Shown here: positions 63,487 through 64,000 of the stretch, one piece after another
How positions within the stretch are numbered: position 1 is the first letter of the stretch
Layout: each line of letters begins with the position of its first letter
Source of the DNA: Sediminihaliea albiluteola
GTDB taxonomy: Bacteria > Pseudomonadota > Gammaproteobacteria > Pseudomonadales > Halieaceae
Length of the DNA: 64,000 bases
Direction of reading: 5' to 3'
Assembly (NCBI RefSeq): GCF_014077625.1
Contig: NZ_JACFXU010000014.1
Coordinates: 682,001-746,000, forward strand
Program-made: the position numbers and the translations under genes
The notes under the pieces: generated by a model
Told to the model about the DNA's origin: nothing
The model's database searches: none
Seen by the model: the letters and a program-made list of their open reading frames with translations, nothing else

Positions 63487-64000
63487 TTAGAGAGTCATGC
63501 CGCCATCGACCACGATGCATTCGCCATTAGTGTAGCTGCTGGCATCAGAGACCAAATATAGCACTGTGCCAGCCATTTCCCGCGCTTCCGCGTGGCGCTG
63601 CATCGGAATACGCTCAGTCACCGCTTGGTAAATCTCTTGGTTGTCGAATAGGGCACCGGCAAACTTCGTTTTAGTTAACCCCGGTAGCAAAGCATTGCAG
63701 CGAATACCCAAGCTCGCACACTCCTTAGCAAAAGCTTTAGTCATGTTGACTACAGCGGCTTTGGTGATGGAGTAAATGCCCTGCATAGGACCAGGCTGCA
63801 GCGCATTGACCGAGGCAGTATTAACGATCGCACCACCACCGCTATCCCGCATCAACTTGCCGGCCTCCACCGACATAAAAAAGTAACCGCGAATATTCAC
63901 TTCTACGGTCTTATTGAAAGCGGCTAAATCAGTGTCGAGAATATGGCCGAAATAAGGATTGGCCGCAGCATTGTTCACACAGATATCAAGTCGACCGTGT
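63487..64000 (-). CDS. Short-chain dehydrogenase/reductase, cut by right edge
   Basis: The C-terminal part of a classical SDR: NNAA (NNAG-type) right after GRLDICV, the catalytic Ser in NTASVNALQ, and Tyr-x-x-x-Lys in YSITK, with a standard VDGGMTL end. The coenzyme-binding N-terminus lies outside the window, and the frame stays open to the edge. It is likely a beta-oxidation or alcohol-type dehydrogenase, but specificity is not readable. Confidence 0.85.
   Translation of the reverse strand, partial: HGRLDICVNNAAANPYFGHILDTDLAAFNKTVEVNIRGYFFMSVEAGKLMRDSGGGAIVNTASVNALQPGPMQGIYSITKAAVVNMTKAFAKECASLGIRCNALLPGLTKTKFAGALFDNQEIYQAVTERIPMQRHAEAREMAGTVLYLVSDASSYTNGECIVVDGGMTL

Noticed and set aside
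1-64000. CRISPR arrays, tRNA, rRNA, phage or transposon genes
   Set aside because: No regularly spaced direct repeats, no cloverleaf-like gene, no transposase or integrase motif was seen.

Overview
The window reads as chromosomal DNA of a free-living aerobic, probably marine gammaproteobacterium. Gene density is high, genes lie on both strands in short operons, and no tRNA, rRNA, phage, insertion sequence or CRISPR array was seen. The glutathione reductase, the zwf-pgl-edd block, the many acyl-CoA enzymes, two KshA-like Rieske oxygenases and a Sulfotransfer_3-type protein would suit the Cellvibrionales (Halieaceae/Spongiibacteraceae) or relatives. That placement is inference from gene content, not a computed phylogeny.

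Layout: 1-4.1 kb carries a PlsB-type acyltransferase (cut by the left edge), gpsA and a PBP7-type endopeptidase. 4.3-7.5 kb holds a solitary KshA-like Rieske oxygenase, an M48 lipoprotein protease and an anchored alpha/beta hydrolase. 7.6-15.6 kb looks like amine and glutarate catabolism: a CaiB-type CoA-transferase coupled to glutaryl-CoA dehydrogenase, a LuxR-type regulator, an agmatinase-family ureohydrolase, a PuuA-type ligase, an SpuC-type transaminase and a SnoaL-like protein behind a 15-bp palindrome. 15.7-17.5 kb has an unlisted 23-residue membrane protein and glpD. 17.8-21.6 kb is an esterase / acyl-CoA synthetase / metallo-beta-lactamase-fold cluster. 21.8-25.8 kb is zwf-pgl-edd, the oxidative arm of the Entner-Doudoroff pathway.

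25.8-28.3 kb carries an iron-type alcohol dehydrogenase and a membrane GGDEF protein. 28.4-34.5 kb contains a four-gene minus-strand cluster (amidohydrolase, Rieske oxygenase, SDR, acetoacetate-decarboxylase-like protein) divergent from a TetR regulator, then a sulfotransferase-family protein. 34.8-39.3 kb has xthA, mscL with a zinc-ribbon tail, a VOC protein, a NYN-LOTUS protein, an unknown membrane protein and a PQQ-type sugar dehydrogenase. 39.4-42.8 kb is an overlapping operon of three periplasmic c-type cytochromes: diheme c4-like, MauG/CcpA-like peroxidase, and a beta-helix protein with a C-terminal heme domain. This is the most unusual block in the window.

42.9-54.2 kb: a GPH-type transporter, DAHP synthase, a DUF481 outer-membrane protein, a class C serine hydrolase, and gor followed by a three-gene Gld-like ABC system. 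54.3-60.9 kb is a complete valine-catabolic operon from isobutyryl-CoA to propionyl-CoA (methylmalonate-semialdehyde dehydrogenase, acyl-CoA dehydrogenase, enoyl-CoA hydratase, 3-hydroxyisobutyryl-CoA hydrolase, 3-hydroxyisobutyrate dehydrogenase) with a divergent AraC regulator. 61-64 kb has a DUF4136 lipoprotein, a D-2-hydroxyacid dehydrogenase, a tandem cupin and an SDR cut by the right edge.

Overall theme: oxidation of amino acids, amines, acyl chains and probably cyclic or terpenoid-like carbon, feeding acetyl- and propionyl-CoA, alongside ordinary housekeeping genes. Several convergent gene pairs are separated by strong perfect hairpins, and many operon junctions use 1-8 nt start/stop overlaps.
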